Of a DNA stretch of 64,000 bases, positions 12,501-23,742 are shown piece by piece; position 1 is the stretch's first letter, and every line of letters begins with the position of its first letter. This DNA is from Trachythela sp. YZ-2020 (lineage: Eukaryota > Cnidaria > Anthozoa > Malacalcyonacea > Clavulariidae), in contig JADLSH010000382.1 in the NCBI GenBank assembly GCA_016169945.1, forward strand, positions 2,666,001 through 2,730,000, in the 5' to 3' direction. A program made the position numbers and the translations under genes. The notes beneath the pieces were generated by a model. The model saw nothing but the letters and a program-made list of their open reading frames with translations. It searched no databases and was not told the DNA's origin.

Positions 12501-15500
12501 GATTCCGAACGAAGGTTCATATCTACACTCTGATTTTAGATTAGAAACGATGCTGACGGAGTTTTAAAACATTTTGGAGGGCAAAAACAAAGTTTTATAC
12601 GATCGTGAAAATACGATTATAGACTTACAGCATAAATTAGCTGAAGTTTCGAAGGATAGGGATGAATTAAAGCACAACTATTGTTTAATTGACGGACCGC
12701 AACAAAAGACTTATAATAAAAACAATGTTAACTTAAGCCCACCAATTATGAAAAGACACAGGCAGTGGGGCAGATAATCAATACACCGATTATTGATGCT
12801 AATGTTTATTGTGAATCATACCACAGTTTGAAGGGATGTTTGCCTACGATTAAAGTGCCGAAAGAAAGGCAAGAAATTAATTCTAATGACAACATTAACA
12901 ATCCCCTATCGGAAAGTATAGTCAACATAGAACCAGTAAATCCGACGAGACGCAAGAAACCAACTCAAAGAAATTTTACGAAATCTCCTTTTTATTATCA
13001 ACCAGCTTACCATCGCACCCGTCATCGGCAGTCCCCAAAACTAGTGGAATGGCAGAACGTAACAACCTCCAGCTGATTCATTCAAGAACAAGAAACAGAG
13101 CTCCGATGCACTCACGACGACCTGTAACCCAGCAGAATTTATTAAATCGACATCACTGTTTTCGAAGTCGGTTCAAGCATCGTACAACCTCCTACACCCC
13201 CCACACCCCCTACCCCCAATCGCAACCAAGACCGTTGATGGAGATTCAGTGTTATCCGATCCAACCTCTACCAAAAGAACCCAGGAGGAAAGACTAATTG
13301 AATTGGTTCCACTACTATTATTAGACAGTAGAGAATCCCGTATTCCTACTCAAATTACTCAACGGTTTGCAAATCCCCTGTGTCGTGGCCATAGTGTTAA
13401 TTGGGATAACTTAATAAGGATCCAGGTTGGAATTTCGAGTAGCAGTCATGCCACTAATTTAAGCAGCGACAAACCTGCACCTAATCTACCGGGCTTTTAC
13501 CTTATAAACGCTCGTTCACTCTTACCCAGAATGGATGAGTTGTCTCTTTTATTAAATACATATCCTCTTGAGATCATTACTATCACCGAATCATGGCTTA
13601 ACGACAAAACAATTGATCAATTGGTTTTGATCAATGGGTACAACATTTTCCGTAAAGATAGAGCGCACGGCCATGGAGGCCGTGGTGTATGTGCCTTTGT
13701 TTCGGCTGATATACCATGTAAACGTAGACAGGATCTTGAAGACTCGTCCTTTGAATGCATGTGGGTTTGGCTTCGACCAATTCGCCTCCCAAGGCAAGTT
13801 TCTGGCCTGATTTGTGCCATTTTATACAACCCACTTGATACTCCTCTACCGGAACAGAAGAATTTAGTAGAGTACATCATAGATAAACTTGACGTAATTA
13901 GAACAATGCATCCAGATTGCGGTGTTGTACTTCTCGGAGACTTCAATAAGTTGGATATCTGTGACCTATTAATCCATCATAATCTCAAACAGGCTGTACG
14001 TGTCCCAACACGTGGTGATAATGTATTAGATCTCATGGTAACCAATTTAAGTGACCTATATAATGAGCCTGTTGTGATTGCACCATTAGGCACATCTGAT
14101 CATAACGTTGTTAAATGGACCCCGTCTGCCGGTGACCCCGTTTGTTCTCATGATAATAGTACAAGTAAAAAACAGGTACGACGTTTTTCGCAGTCTGCAC
14201 GAGATGCCTTCGGCAGATGGTGTAACACTCACACCTCGTTTACTGACGTCAAAGATCCTAAATCGTGCTCGGAATTAGAATCTTCCTTTTCCCAAGATTT
14301 ATCCTCAGCTATCGACCGAATCTTCCCAACTAAGGTAGTCAAGATTCACAGCACTGATAAGCCTTGGATGACACCCTCGCTGAAACAACTAATAGTCGAT
14401 AGACAGAGAGCGTTTCATTCGGGTGATCGTGATCTTTGGCGTCACTATAGACAGAAAGTTAGAAATGAGATATCAGTGAAGAAACGCTCATTTTATACCA
14501 ACAAGGTACAACACCTGAAATCGAGCAATCCCAAAAAATGATGGGATTCTGTTAAACTAATATCGGGCAAAAAAAGTCCCTCTAGTAATGTAATTAATTT
14601 GTTCATTGTTTCGAGATAGCAAGGCTGTCGAAATCGATGAAGTAAGGAAGAACTGTGAAATGAAAGCTTCCTCGGTCATTTCACAAACGAAAATTTGGGA
14701 TCCATTTCGAAGTGGAAAGCATGTAAGGGATCTTTATTCTGAATTGCTGCTTATCTCTAAGCATATAACCAATGTATGGTAACGTGGAGAACCGCGGGCA
14801 TTAAAGTAAGTGTTGACTTTGTATCAATATAAATACATATATATTATTGTGTAAATATTTATCGTTGAAATTAGAACATTTAACAGTATATTTTGTTACA
14901 AAGAGACTGTGTCTGTATATATAAAAAATATGAAATGTTACCAATGTGGTTGTGTAAAATACCACAGAGCAAGCCAGCAAGGTTTCATAGCGAGGGATAG
15001 TAAAATAGTATATTACTGAGGGGTATTTAGGGATATTTGAGAGATATTTAGGGTGATGAATCATCACTGATGAGTATAAAGGCCAAATTAATATTAAATA
15101 GATCTCAATCTGTGCAGTCGATCTCAAGATATTCATTGTTAAATTGGATGCATTATGCCGGCTAAATAGTTTCAGAGACTGACTTCAATCGTTGCATTAA
15201 TTAAAATATAAAGTTTGCCGAATATCCTGTTTCAATCTTTGTTGTAAAGCGTTCTTCTAGAATGTCATATCACTCATACTGTATGTGGCGTGCGTATGTT
15301 GAATATTTACAGAAGCACTGAAGCACTGTAAAGCTAAAACAAACTACTTTGAAATAGAACCATAATATTGCCAACTTATTGTACAGGAAGCTAAACTTAT
15401 TCTTATCCGGAAAAACTACATTGTTTTAGCGATATAATTCGAAATTTTTTACTAATTTCCACCTACAAATTGTAATAAAATATTTGTTCAGAACGCAGGA

Positions 15501-18500
15501 AATCGTGCCTACGAGGTCCTAGATTTCAAAATTTCCCAGAGGAAGATTCCCCGGACCCCCTGCGAATGGGTGTCCTACTGCATCAGTCGTCCTATTCTGC
15601 TGGATCTGCCCCTGTGTACATGAGTTCAGTAAAAATATGAAACGTAACTTACGCTAGTTGAATTGTGCGGCTACTCATGCGTATTATTATTGCATTCTAT
15701 TTTATTATAAGAATAGGTAATAGATAATTAATCAAAACTAACAAAGCGCGGACGCTTGATAAATATATGACTATATTGATTAAATTTAATAATTCATTAA
15801 TTCACACCAACGAACATATGAAAGATAAACTGTCTTGATCAGCTTCCACTCAAAATTTTCATTATGATACTAGCGACACCACTCAAGTCTGTGAATCCTG
15901 TCCCAAACAATTTTAGCACCTAAGAGTTTTAGCACTGACGACACTGTGTACGTAATTTCTAAAAACTAAAGGCAGTATGACATGAACTCTCATGCGCAGT
16001 ACTCAATGTAACTGAAAGTCAGAGAACAAGTTTCTGCTCAATTTCCAATTAGTGTAATTAGATATAAAAACTTTTTTTCTTATACAAGGTGGTCATTAGT
16101 ATGTGTGTACATATTTTGTTTATTGAATTGTGTTGCCATTCAACTTATTGGAGCAGCACACGTAATTTTTCAATTGACTTTTCGATTTAGAATTGGGGGG
16201 GGGGGTGTGAGAGGTTGGTCTGAATTTATGAGTCGGTCTCATTTCGATACTTCACCCCACCCAGGCAAAATCGATATGTACGCCCCTGACTGTTGGTCAA
16301 CATATTATAGAATTTGATCGTTTTCCCCGTCTTGCTTAACGGGCCACCTATTGCTCAGACCTCGGTGACCTGGTCACTGGAATATAAACTGTAATGTGCC
16401 TTACCTTGCTATTCTATTCTGTATAATGCCAATAATATGCCATACAATTTCAGTAAAATATCAGTGTTCCACCAAGGACAAATGTGCCAGGTAACTGCTT
16501 TCCCAGAAGCATGTATGCTTCCCTAACAATGACAACTTTTCAAATCTATGTGATGGTCATAAGATAATTCAATCTGGCTTTTTTTATATGGATATTGCCA
16601 GGGTGGATGGTAGTCAATATTGCATGCACTCTGTTGCTAAATTACACCAAATAATCATGAATAGTATTGTTTACATAAACAAAATCCACTATAGAATTTT
16701 CTTTATCACAAATTTAATACATTTTGACTGTGGGGTGGAAGAGTCTGACTATTGGGGCCAGCTGCGCAGCAAAACCCGTCTTGTGACTATCTGCACATGT
16801 CTCTTGTAAACCCATGATTGAGCTGGAATGTGTCCTAATGTAACTTGTTAAGATGCCGGAAAGTTTTCAGCATCAATGGTTTATGTCAGCATCAATGGTT
16901 TACGGGCCACTGTTATTGGGGTTTAACCCTGTTGTTGGTTCCTGACACTTTAAAGTATTTATGTGTGGTATCTGTACGTTTGTAATTTAATTTTTTTTTT
17001 TTTTTTTTTTCAAAAAAAAAAAAAAAAAAAAATGTGCAAAAATTTGAGTTTTGTCTTTTACCCTTGTTTTTTTTTCTGTGGGAGTTGGGGGAGGGCTCTA
17101 GGATGTATTAACCAAGGGTATATTATTACTGTTATCTTCAATGAATAAAATTACACATGATAGTAAGAGTACAGTAATTACAATAATTTGCAATTTGTGT
17201 TTCGTTGTATTGCTTTTGGAGGATGCTTTACTATAAACTAAGATTCTTATACTGGTTGGTTAATGGTTATACAGTAACTGGACTAGTCGTATTATTTGTG
17301 CGTAGCGGGTGTCAAGATTCCTATTTGTTTTACGTGGGAAAGGCGGCGTATGATCAGCCTTTTACTGTCTTTGCACAGTAAAAATTTGGTTATGCCTCTA
17401 CTTTCCATTATTCTTTATTGCTTTTGGGAGTATTGAAGAAAACTGGTGTGTAAGTATATACTGTGAATCTATATATAAACTAGCTGCGGTATGATCGTCA
17501 CTGAAATGAGATAAGCTGATCAAGTTTTGTTCAGATAATATAGCTTGTGAAGTAACATGAATGTAATGTTTTCCGGTAGAAATTTGAATATTTCGATTGT
17601 ATTTTCTGAAAATTCGGAACTATTTTGATGCATAAATTTGAATGAAAAAGTTCCCTCAGAACGCAGTTCCCTCGCATTTCCGAGGTCCCACATTTCAATA
17701 TTTTCCGGGGGGATGCATTCGGACCCCCCTACGGTTACGATTGCCAGTTCAGTATAGTGCATCAGTCAGGCTCACCTGCTGGATCCGCCCCTGGTCTGAA
17801 GATGCTGTGAGGTGCGAAACGAAACGTGAAAAAGTCTATTTATATATGGCTCAGTTTCAAGTATTTCAAGCCCAGTTCATTATTCTTTGATTGTGGTGTG
17901 TTCCAGTGTTCACAAGAATACATGTACCTGTTAGTTGGATCACTATCCAAGTCTTGTACTTGACCAAGAATTACATTTAGTTCCGCCGAAACTCCAGTAT
18001 CCAGGTCAATACTGTATATCTTCCTGAATAGATCACTAATGTAGTACACCTTTCTTGATATATGATCTACAGCAAACCGTAATATGACCGTGACAGACGC
18101 TATCGTGGTTGGATCACTCCCGTCCAGTTTAACCCTGATCAGATTGGTACCATCGTAGTAGAGGAGTCTTTCACTGGAATAATCATAATTCAGCTTCACG
18201 TTACTTGCTGATAATATCGTCAAAGTGGAATTACCATCAGAGAATACACCTTTGATTGCACTTGATGTTGCATAGTATATGGCATCCACTTTACATGTTA
18301 GCTCTACACAATTATGAATAAATCATGTCAACGTACTGTACTCAGTAATAATTCATACGTGAATTTGGCTTTGTTGTCCGTCGCATGATGGCAATTGAAA
18401 ATTGCCAAAATACTTAGATCCTGTTATTTTGGACAGGATACCGTAATGAGGTGTTGACAGGACACGGTGATTAGTGCATGCGCTTTTTATCTCTGCTACT

Positions 18501-21500
18501 TGGTTTCGATTCCTGCAACACGCCGTTTACTTAATTTAATTTCACCGCATTTGCATGTCAGAGGAAAGCTTCCCGTTGGTACAGTACTCTACTAAACATC
18601 TTAATTTTTCTATTAGTTTTCCGGTTTCGCCCTGGATCACCAAGGATGCCTTTGCTAGATCTCTTGGGAGAACTGATTTGAACTGATAGAGCTATCCAGT
18701 GTGAACAAAGCTAGTTTCTATTAAACTATACAACCGTGGAATTGTATATTTTCAAAACATTTACCTTCACAAAAGAAGCCATCTCCACTATAGTTTGCTT
18801 TGCAAGCACAGTAGTATGATCCATCCACGTTTGTACAAGTGGCATTTACATGGCACGGAGCCTCTGTTTCACATTCGTTGATATCTATATTAGACATAAT
18901 TACATATCAAATCATTAAAAATTCACGACGAAAACTCAAAAGAGATTAATGTTTCATAAATGTCTGTGAGTCTGAAACAGATTTTGTCTTGATTACCATT
19001 ACCATTTCGTTCGACTTTCTCAACTAAAATACCCTATACCTTTTAATAGGTGACAAATATAAACATTCATAAGGCTGTGTTTGATAGGTACAGTAAGATA
19101 TTGGCGTCCGTTCTGTATGGAATTTATAACTACTCGCCTTCGACTCGTGTTTGTAAATCTCATACAGATCGACCGCCCTGCATGTTTTATATATTACTTG
19201 TGAAATTCATACGTAATAAGACTAAAATCAATCATGGCAAGGTATTTAGGTCACGTGTAAATCTCAATAAAGTTCAATAAACTTATGATTACTAATCAAG
19301 GGAATGCGAGTGTGAAACGTAAGAATTATAATTAAGGTGCGGGTCGATCCGTAACAAAAGTTAAGAATACTAATTATTACGCAGGACTATCTGTTGCATT
19401 GTTCCTGTAAGAGTGTTACTTTGGTCAACTCTATTATTCATTTCAGTAAGTTTGCCATTGTAAATGTCCATACCGATCGACCTCGAGGTAATGAGAGAAT
19501 GGATATTTATTATCAAATATAAATGTCAATACTAATAACGTATACTCGTATTTTTGCCTACTATTTTTTGCAATTGTTCATACGTGACGTTAGATGGAAG
19601 TTTTCAACGGTGTACCTGTGCAGCTGGTGCCGTTGCCTTCATAGCCCACGTTGCAAGTACATGTATACGAACCATCGCTATTGGTACAATTTGCTTTGAC
19701 ATCGCAAGGATCAGCTTGGCACTCATCGATATCTAGGATTTGATAAGGCAGTGATATCTTCATTAGTGAGTAATAGATGACCCCTGAAGTAATGAGATGA
19801 CCCCTGAAGTAATGAGATGACCCCTGAAGCCTTATCACGGATTATGAAGCTAAAATACAGTCAAATGTCCGTTAACCCCATTTTAACCCTAGCAACTGGA
19901 TCGACTGAAATAGAAATATTAAAAGAAATATTGCGCCTTAACACCACATTGTCCTTTTGTCAAAATGACCTTTACCTTACGATCTTTAACTCCAGGGATG
20001 GATCCAGCTTGATATGGTAGTGGGGAGTTGGTGCTGAGCGAGCGCTAGTCATGAAGCACGACGCAGCTGTCACCGAGGCATGGTGCTCGGCAGGGCCAAG
20101 GGGCTGACCATGTCGGAATATTTTAAAAATTAAGTTTCCTATATTTAGATGGTCAAAGAGGCCTGCAAAGGCCAGATATTTATTTTCTATTGGTTGTTTA
20201 ATTTTTATTTGATGCATTATTTTTACTTATATTGAACTTTCTATGTTCAATCATTCGAATATAAATTATGTAATAATTCATGAGAAAACTAGCCAACCAT
20301 ATTGCAATATTTTGCTCACATGATGATAGTGGATAGCTGGTCAAGTATATTGCTCTACTCCTAGGACTGTATCAAAATAGATTCAGTCTTAGAACTGGAT
20401 CAAAGTTAATTCCTTACGCTTTAAGCAATGATTTTATAAGTATGATTTATAAGTATTAGAGCCAAACTGCTCCGACTGAAGTCTGGGCGAGTCCTTATTT
20501 TCGGATTTGAAATTGTAATTAATATAATTACGAAGAAGTGTGTGTAGTGGTTCACGAAATGTTGGAAAATGCTTCATACGTTAAAGATAGGAAAATCGTA
20601 TTGAATGTAGTTAGTGCAAGTTTCACACATGGCGATCTTGTGGCGAATTAAAAGTTGTCGTTCCGTGGGCACGCTTAGATGGTCCATGTCAAAAGTGGAC
20701 ATGTGCGTAAGCATCGAAAAAACGCATGTTTCGTTTTTTTGTTTTGTGCCTGCAGGTCGAAACATCTTTTGATCTTTTGTTTCTACGAATGGCTGGCTTT
20801 TGTGAATTTTATATAATTATTTTGCATTATAATTATTAATGCGCAGAAATCATTTACCACAAACCCAGTAGCGAAGCCAGCCCGACTATTTGGTCATGCT
20901 ATGCAAATATTTTCGTGTTCATAGACTGTGAAAACAATCAATTTCTAAAGAAATTAATAATGATAATGATTTAAAATTTGCATAACAGGACAAAATAATC
21001 GGGCTGGGTTCGCTACTGCGGCAAACCACAGACAGAACTTCTTACAGGTAATTAATTGGTCTTGATCCAGAACGTAAATTCAGCAGATTTCTTATAGTCT
21101 TGTCGATAGTGCTGCTGTGGATTCTTAACTTAAGATAAACTATTCTTAAATTGCTTGCAATTCACCCAAAAATTACTGTACCTTGACAATATGTCTGATT
21201 TGCAGTGAATCCGGTGTTGCATGAACATACAATAGTACCTGGAGAATTAGTGCATGTCGAGTTTACTGGACAGGTATTGTTTACAGCACAATTGTCCTTG
21301 TCTAGAGAAAGAAAAATTGCACAATGTTGTTGAGATAAAAAGCTCTCCAACTGGAAAAAAGGAAACCGAGGCAGAGAAAAATATTCCCTTAAGTGAGGTA
21401 GAGTAGTATTCCTTACCCGCAGAAAAATAAAATAGTTTTATTTCTATTTTATTTCATCTAACTTGCTGTTGTAAATATTTCACTATAATTATCACCCGCG

Positions 21501-23742
21501 TATCGTTCGGTATTGATGTGTACAAAAGTGATGTGGCAAAACGCACTGTGCACGTCCAGATTCTTTCGCGAGGCATGAGGGGGATTGGCAGCTCCCAGTG
21601 TTTTTTGAACAGTATCCGCATTAGAATTGCATCGTTTTCTGGATAACGGTTTCCGGTAGCATTATTGCACTCGTCCTTCCTGTTGTATAAATGGCGTCTT
21701 ACAATCCAAAAATCATGGCGAGTTATCCTTGCGAAGTAAAATTAAGACACATCCTATTTCTACTGATTAATTCATCTGACTTTGTGCAGTCATCACTATG
21801 GGTTACAATAGCATTTTATAAGATTATTTATCACTTACCAGCTACAACAATCATTCGTGTTGCTCCAGTTGAAATTGAAATCGTACTAACTACTGTATCC
21901 GTCGTTTTATCATATTTACTAACTTGTGATGTCATTGAATCAAGGATATAAAAATATCCATGCCCCTCTGCAATATCTACATTAGTAAGCCTTCCTGTTC
22001 GACCTGCTCCGATCTGTACAGTCTGACCATCGTACGTTGTTTTGTGTATCTTGTAATTTGTATCAGTGGTAAAATGAATCCAGTATACAATTTTATTCAC
22101 GGTTTCAACCACAAGATGTGTGCCTATTCCAGCTATATTATCGTCGATAGTTAGTTCAGTTCCCTCTGCGAGACTGTATCGGATGAGATTTCGAGAGTTC
22201 GTTAGATCGGTGGTGAGGAATATTGATCTAATTGGAGGAAAATTAGGCAGTAAACGAATGGAAGTTGATGAGCGAAGGTAGTAATGTTATATTTTCTCCT
22301 GCTTTTCGTACTCAAATTGAACCTAGAAATACAATTCTCAATCCATATAAACATTAGGTATACTCAATGCAGGATACATGTAGGTCAAATATTCATTGAT
22401 AGACAGTGTCGTGACGTAAGAACTTTTAAGGTCAATTGCAATAAGATATTTTAAGGGAAGAATCTTCATGATCAGATGTTTATATTAGCAGGCATTGATC
22501 GCATGTTTCGTAAATTGCATCGCCAATACCTTACATTAATTATGCTGTAACTAATCATAAATTGAAAGAATGATGTTATATATCTTACTTCACTGAATAA
22601 CTTGATCAATTTCAACTGAGTTGCTCATTCCTTCAGAAATCCATTAAGGGGAATTCGTAATTGGTACCTGGGTATAACATGCGATCTTTTATAGTACAAA
22701 TGGAAGAACTCTCATTATAATATATATTTAAAATCAGAAAGTTTTTGATTGGCTGAAAAGCGTGCTCAATAACTCGATTGAGCACGCTAAGCCATGAAAA
22801 AATTCTTAATTAGTTTACGATATGACTAATGAGATACTGTTGCATTGTGTAAGAAATATGTGTAATCAGGAATTTCTTCTCTTGTTATAAGAAACCATTT
22901 GATTGGGTATCAAGTATGTTGGCTGTATGTTGGCTATGACATTAATATACCATATATCGTAACTTTAGTTAGTCTGATGATGAATTTTGCAATAAAATCG
23001 AAATATCACAAAATCATTCTTGTCTTGTTTTTACTCATATCTTGGGTTTCAAGATGTTAATCTTCGGATTATGTTTTGTATTATATATTTTTGAAATTGT
23101 CTGCTGGTATTGACTTTTCGAACTACTCTTCATGGAGAGGTTTTTTAAACTATATTACAATAAACTACCGTGATTTGTATTTGAACTACCAAAAAGAAAA
23201 AAAATTACCGACGTTTCTAGCAAAGGCCTTTCCTCTGGAGTTTTTTAGTGAATAGGTAGACTATTAACCTCGCCGCGAGGGCCTTCGCTTTGCCTATCTG
23301 TTGTAAAAAAGCCACAGACCAGCAAAGTATATTACAGACTTACAATCAACCTACCTGTTATTAGCGTCGATTTGTATGTCTTTGAAATCATTGTCATTGC
23401 CCTGTAACGCAGCAATCTCTGGTAACTGGTTGCCGTTATAATCAATTGATTTAACGCTTTTATCGTCGTTGTTCAGGTAGTAGATACTTTGGTTCGCTGC
23501 ATCAACTGTAAATGGACCAAAATTAGATGGAACCGACACAGTTCGCAAATCACTAGCGTCCAAATTAGCGTTATGTAGGGTAACGTCCACCGTATCGTAA
23601 TACCAGAGGCGGTTGTTCAGTTCGTCATAACCTAGGGTGGCACTTTGTGCTGATAGGATAGCTGTAGATTTTCCACCATCAACAGGAAGATAAGAAATGT
23701 GTGTAGCGTTTGAATAGAAGATATATTCTCCTCCAGTGTTGC
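3394..23742 (-). CDS. Modular secreted or membrane protein: two YWTD beta-propellers and nine EGF domains (partial gene)
   Basis: Extracellular protein made of LDL-receptor class B (YWTD) propellers and EGF domains, as in LRP, nidogen and related matrix or endocytic receptors. Thirteen phase-compatible exons give: propeller A (23742-23355 plus 22227-21839), EGF x3 (21301-21182, 19732-19616, 18884-18765), propeller B (18303-17928 plus 6029-5650), EGF x6 (5039-4926, 4351-4232, 4141-4022, 3933-3814, 3723-3604, 3513-3394). Each propeller is about 255 residues over two exons, the size of a six-bladed fold. No signal peptide, transmembrane helix or stop was identified, so both ends are missing. A candidate upstream exon (26753-26661) and a candidate terminal exon (about 3050-2669) are listed separately. 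It could be the ectodomain of a larger receptor. No ligand or partner can be inferred. Confidence 0.85.
3604..3723 (-). CDS. Tandem EGF domain 8
   Basis: 120-bp exon: [19 protein letters not shown] then [20 protein letters not shown]. It differs from unit 7 by CDFGY in place of CDSGY. Confidence 0.9.
3814..3933 (-). CDS. Tandem EGF domain 7
   Basis: 120-bp exon: [19 protein letters not shown] then [20 protein letters not shown]. It differs from its neighbours by the N-to-K change in CNKTDG. Confidence 0.9.
4022..4141 (-). CDS. Tandem EGF domain 6
   Basis: 120-bp exon of the same design: [19 protein letters not shown] then [20 protein letters not shown]. The usual Gly before Tyr is Val here (CDSVYTG). 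Exit codon context is TATG|GTAAGA. Confidence 0.9.
4232..4351 (-). CDS. Tandem EGF domain 5
   Basis: Phase 1-1 exon of 120 bp bounded by tttcatttAG and GATG|GTAAGA. It reads [19 protein letters not shown] then [20 protein letters not shown]. Calcium-binding EGF, first of five near-identical units at about 210-bp spacing. Confidence 0.9.
4518..4625 (-). pseudogene. Relic EGF exon
   Basis: On the minus strand pieces of the tandem EGF exon are recognisable (CATGCCAATGCAACATG, GGATACAGAGGCGATGG), but the frame is shifted within the Cys-rich part, stops appear, and one Cys codon has become TCT. It lies between EGF 4 and EGF 5 and is probably a dead unit of the array. Confidence 0.7.
4926..5039 (-). 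CDS. EGF domain 4
   Basis: Phase 1-1 exon of 114 bp, acceptor gatttAG, donor GAAG|GTAAGC. It reads [19 protein letters not shown] then [18 protein letters not shown]. It diverges from the tandem EGFs that follow, and it begins DECC, so one extra Cys sits next to the first. Confidence 0.85.
5650..6029 (-). CDS. Propeller B, second half (YWTD repeats)
   Basis: 380-bp exon, phase 2 in, phase 1 out; acceptor cttattttAG, donor CAAG|GTGAGT. It starts [19 protein letters not shown] and contains [15 protein letters not shown], the clearest YWTD-type strand here, plus [18 protein letters not shown]. It completes the TNR-S blade of the exon 11.9 kb upstream, matching the way propeller A is split. Confidence 0.85.
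8505..8801. repeat. Imperfect tandem duplication, unit about 160 bp
   Basis: 8505-8641 and 8666-8801 share CAAGTGAC, TTCGGCGAGCGATATTTT, AATTCATCC, TCCA and AAAACCTTCA in the same order. It lies inside the 7.1-11.8 kb structure. Confidence 0.6.
9393..9500. repeat. Minisatellite, about 45-bp unit
   Basis: ACGTACGGACCGCG occurs three times (9393, 9437, 9481), with GGGACTGAAACTG before the second and third copies. It is close to the inner end repeats at 8930-9625. Confidence 0.7.
9650..11534. other. Interior of the 4.7-kb structure, no gene recognised
   Basis: Several open frames under 105 codons are present, none with a recognisable domain. A CATAACTTGG-type stretch and a minus-strand open segment near 11410-11500 ([18 protein letters not shown]) might be remnants of an element protein, but I cannot assign them. 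Confidence 0.35.
11854..14805 (+). mobile_element. CR1/L2-like LINE, 5' part only (ORF1 + endonuclease)
   Basis: An ORF1-like frame starts at ATG 11854 and runs with in-frame stops near 11923 and 12565 to about 12777. It includes a heptad-rich stretch ([20 protein letters not shown]) typical of coiled-coil ORF1 proteins, then continues in shifted frames. ORF2 (13249-14541) carries an apurinic-type endonuclease with all its motifs: [35 protein letters not shown] and [10 protein letters not shown]. After WMTPSLKQL the frame stops at 14541; remnants ([20 protein letters not shown]) fade by 14805. No reverse transcriptase domain is present. Plus strand, so antisense to the host gene. Confidence 0.85.
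15490..15618. mobile_element. hAT-like MITE end
   Basis: Ends in CTGGATCTGCCCCTG, the complement of the CAGGGGCGGATCCAG type of hAT terminal repeat. The body (CAGAACGCAG, GAGGTCC, GACCCCC, GCATCAGTC) matches 17650-17797, so two copies of one dispersed repeat lie in this intron. A third isolated end, CAGGGGCTGATCCAG, is at 6484. Confidence 0.5.
16991..17032. repeat. T20-C-A21 tract
   Basis: Twenty T, one C, then twenty-one A: a perfect homopolymer hairpin. Any ORF through it is meaningless. Confidence 0.9.
17650..17797. mobile_element. hAT-like MITE end, second copy
   Basis: Same repeat as 15490-15618, ending CTGGATCCGCCCCTGG. It sits about 130 bp from the splice donor of the propeller B first-half exon. 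Confidence 0.5.
17928..18303 (-). CDS. Propeller B, first half (YWTD repeats)
   Basis: 376-bp exon, phase 1 in, phase 2 out; acceptor attgtgtAG, donor AACAG|GTACAT. It starts [20 protein letters not shown] and has [26 protein letters not shown] and a cut blade DLDSDPTNR. The exon length and exit phase mirror the first half of propeller A. Confidence 0.85.
18765..18884 (-). CDS. EGF domain 3 (calcium-binding type)
   Basis: Phase 1-1 exon of 120 bp, acceptor ctaatatAG, donor GAAG|GTAAAT. It reads [19 protein letters not shown] then [20 protein letters not shown]. Six cysteines and the DINEC calcium motif are present. The leftover G plus the AG of the next exon gives Glu. Confidence 0.9.
19616..19732 (-). 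CDS. EGF domain 2 (calcium-binding type)
   Basis: Phase 1-1 exon of 117 bp, acceptor aatccTAG, donor ACAG|GTACAC. It reads [18 protein letters not shown] then [25 protein letters not shown] and the C-x-N-x(4)-S-Y-x-C segment mark a calcium-binding EGF. Confidence 0.9.
19776..19829. repeat. 20-bp tandem repeat
   Basis: GATGACCCCTGAAGTAATGA repeated nearly three times, just upstream of EGF exon 2 on the minus strand (in its intron). Confidence 0.85.
19992..20105. mobile_element. Possible hAT-like fragment
   Basis: CAGGGATGGATCCAGCTTG resembles the hAT-type end seen at 15.6 and 17.8 kb. It is followed by a GC-richer stretch unlike the surrounding intron. Only one end is clear. Confidence 0.35.
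20866..21018. mobile_element. Palindromic MITE, copy 1
   Basis: Starts CAGTAGCGAAGCCAGCCCGA and ends with its inverse (TCGGGCTGGGTTCGCTACTG). Arms continue with GGTCATGCTATGCAAAT, and the centre is AACAATCAATTTCTAAAGAA. The same sequence occurs at 35817-35939. Confidence 0.75.
21182..21301 (-). CDS. EGF domain 1
   Basis: Phase 1-1 exon of 120 bp, acceptor ttctctAG, donor CAAG|GTACAG. It reads [19 protein letters not shown] then [20 protein letters not shown]. Six cysteines have EGF spacing. It lacks the D-x-(N/D)-E-C calcium site of its neighbours (it has DKDNC). Confidence 0.87.
21839..22227 (-). CDS. Propeller A, second half (YWTD repeats)
   Basis: 389-bp exon, phase 2 in, phase 1 out; acceptor ccaattAG, donor GCTG|GTAAGT. 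It starts [18 protein letters not shown], completing the NNR-S-I-F blade begun in the previous exon. It contains [14 protein letters not shown], a good YWTD-type strand, and [13 protein letters not shown]. Confidence 0.87.
22760..22790. repeat. Small perfect hairpin
   Basis: GCGTGCTCAA and TTGAGCACGC flank an 8-base loop. No role is apparent. It lies between the two halves of propeller A; the rest of that intron (22228-23354) shows nothing else except a weak dispersed repeat near 23.2 kb. Confidence 0.6.
23355..23742 (-). CDS. Propeller A, first half (YWTD repeats)
   Basis: 388-bp exon, phase 1 in, phase 2 out; acceptor ttcaattAG, donor AACAG|GTAGGT. It reads [20 protein letters not shown] and has class B repeats in [24 protein letters not shown] and a final IQIDANNR cut by the intron. 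Three blades fit this length. Confidence 0.85.

Larger units (their letters stand above)
6030..17927 (-). other. 11.9-kb intron splitting propeller B
   Basis: Bounded by donor AACAG|GTACAT at 17927 and acceptor cttattttAG at 6030, with reading phase 2 preserved. It holds hAT-like ends near 6.48, 15.5 and 17.7 kb, a long inverted-repeat structure at 7.1-11.8 kb, a LINE 5' part at 11.85-14.8 kb and a T20/A21 tract at 17 kb. Remaining stretches (6030-7100, 14810-15490, 15620-16990, 17033-17650) show nothing coding. Confidence 0.75.
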
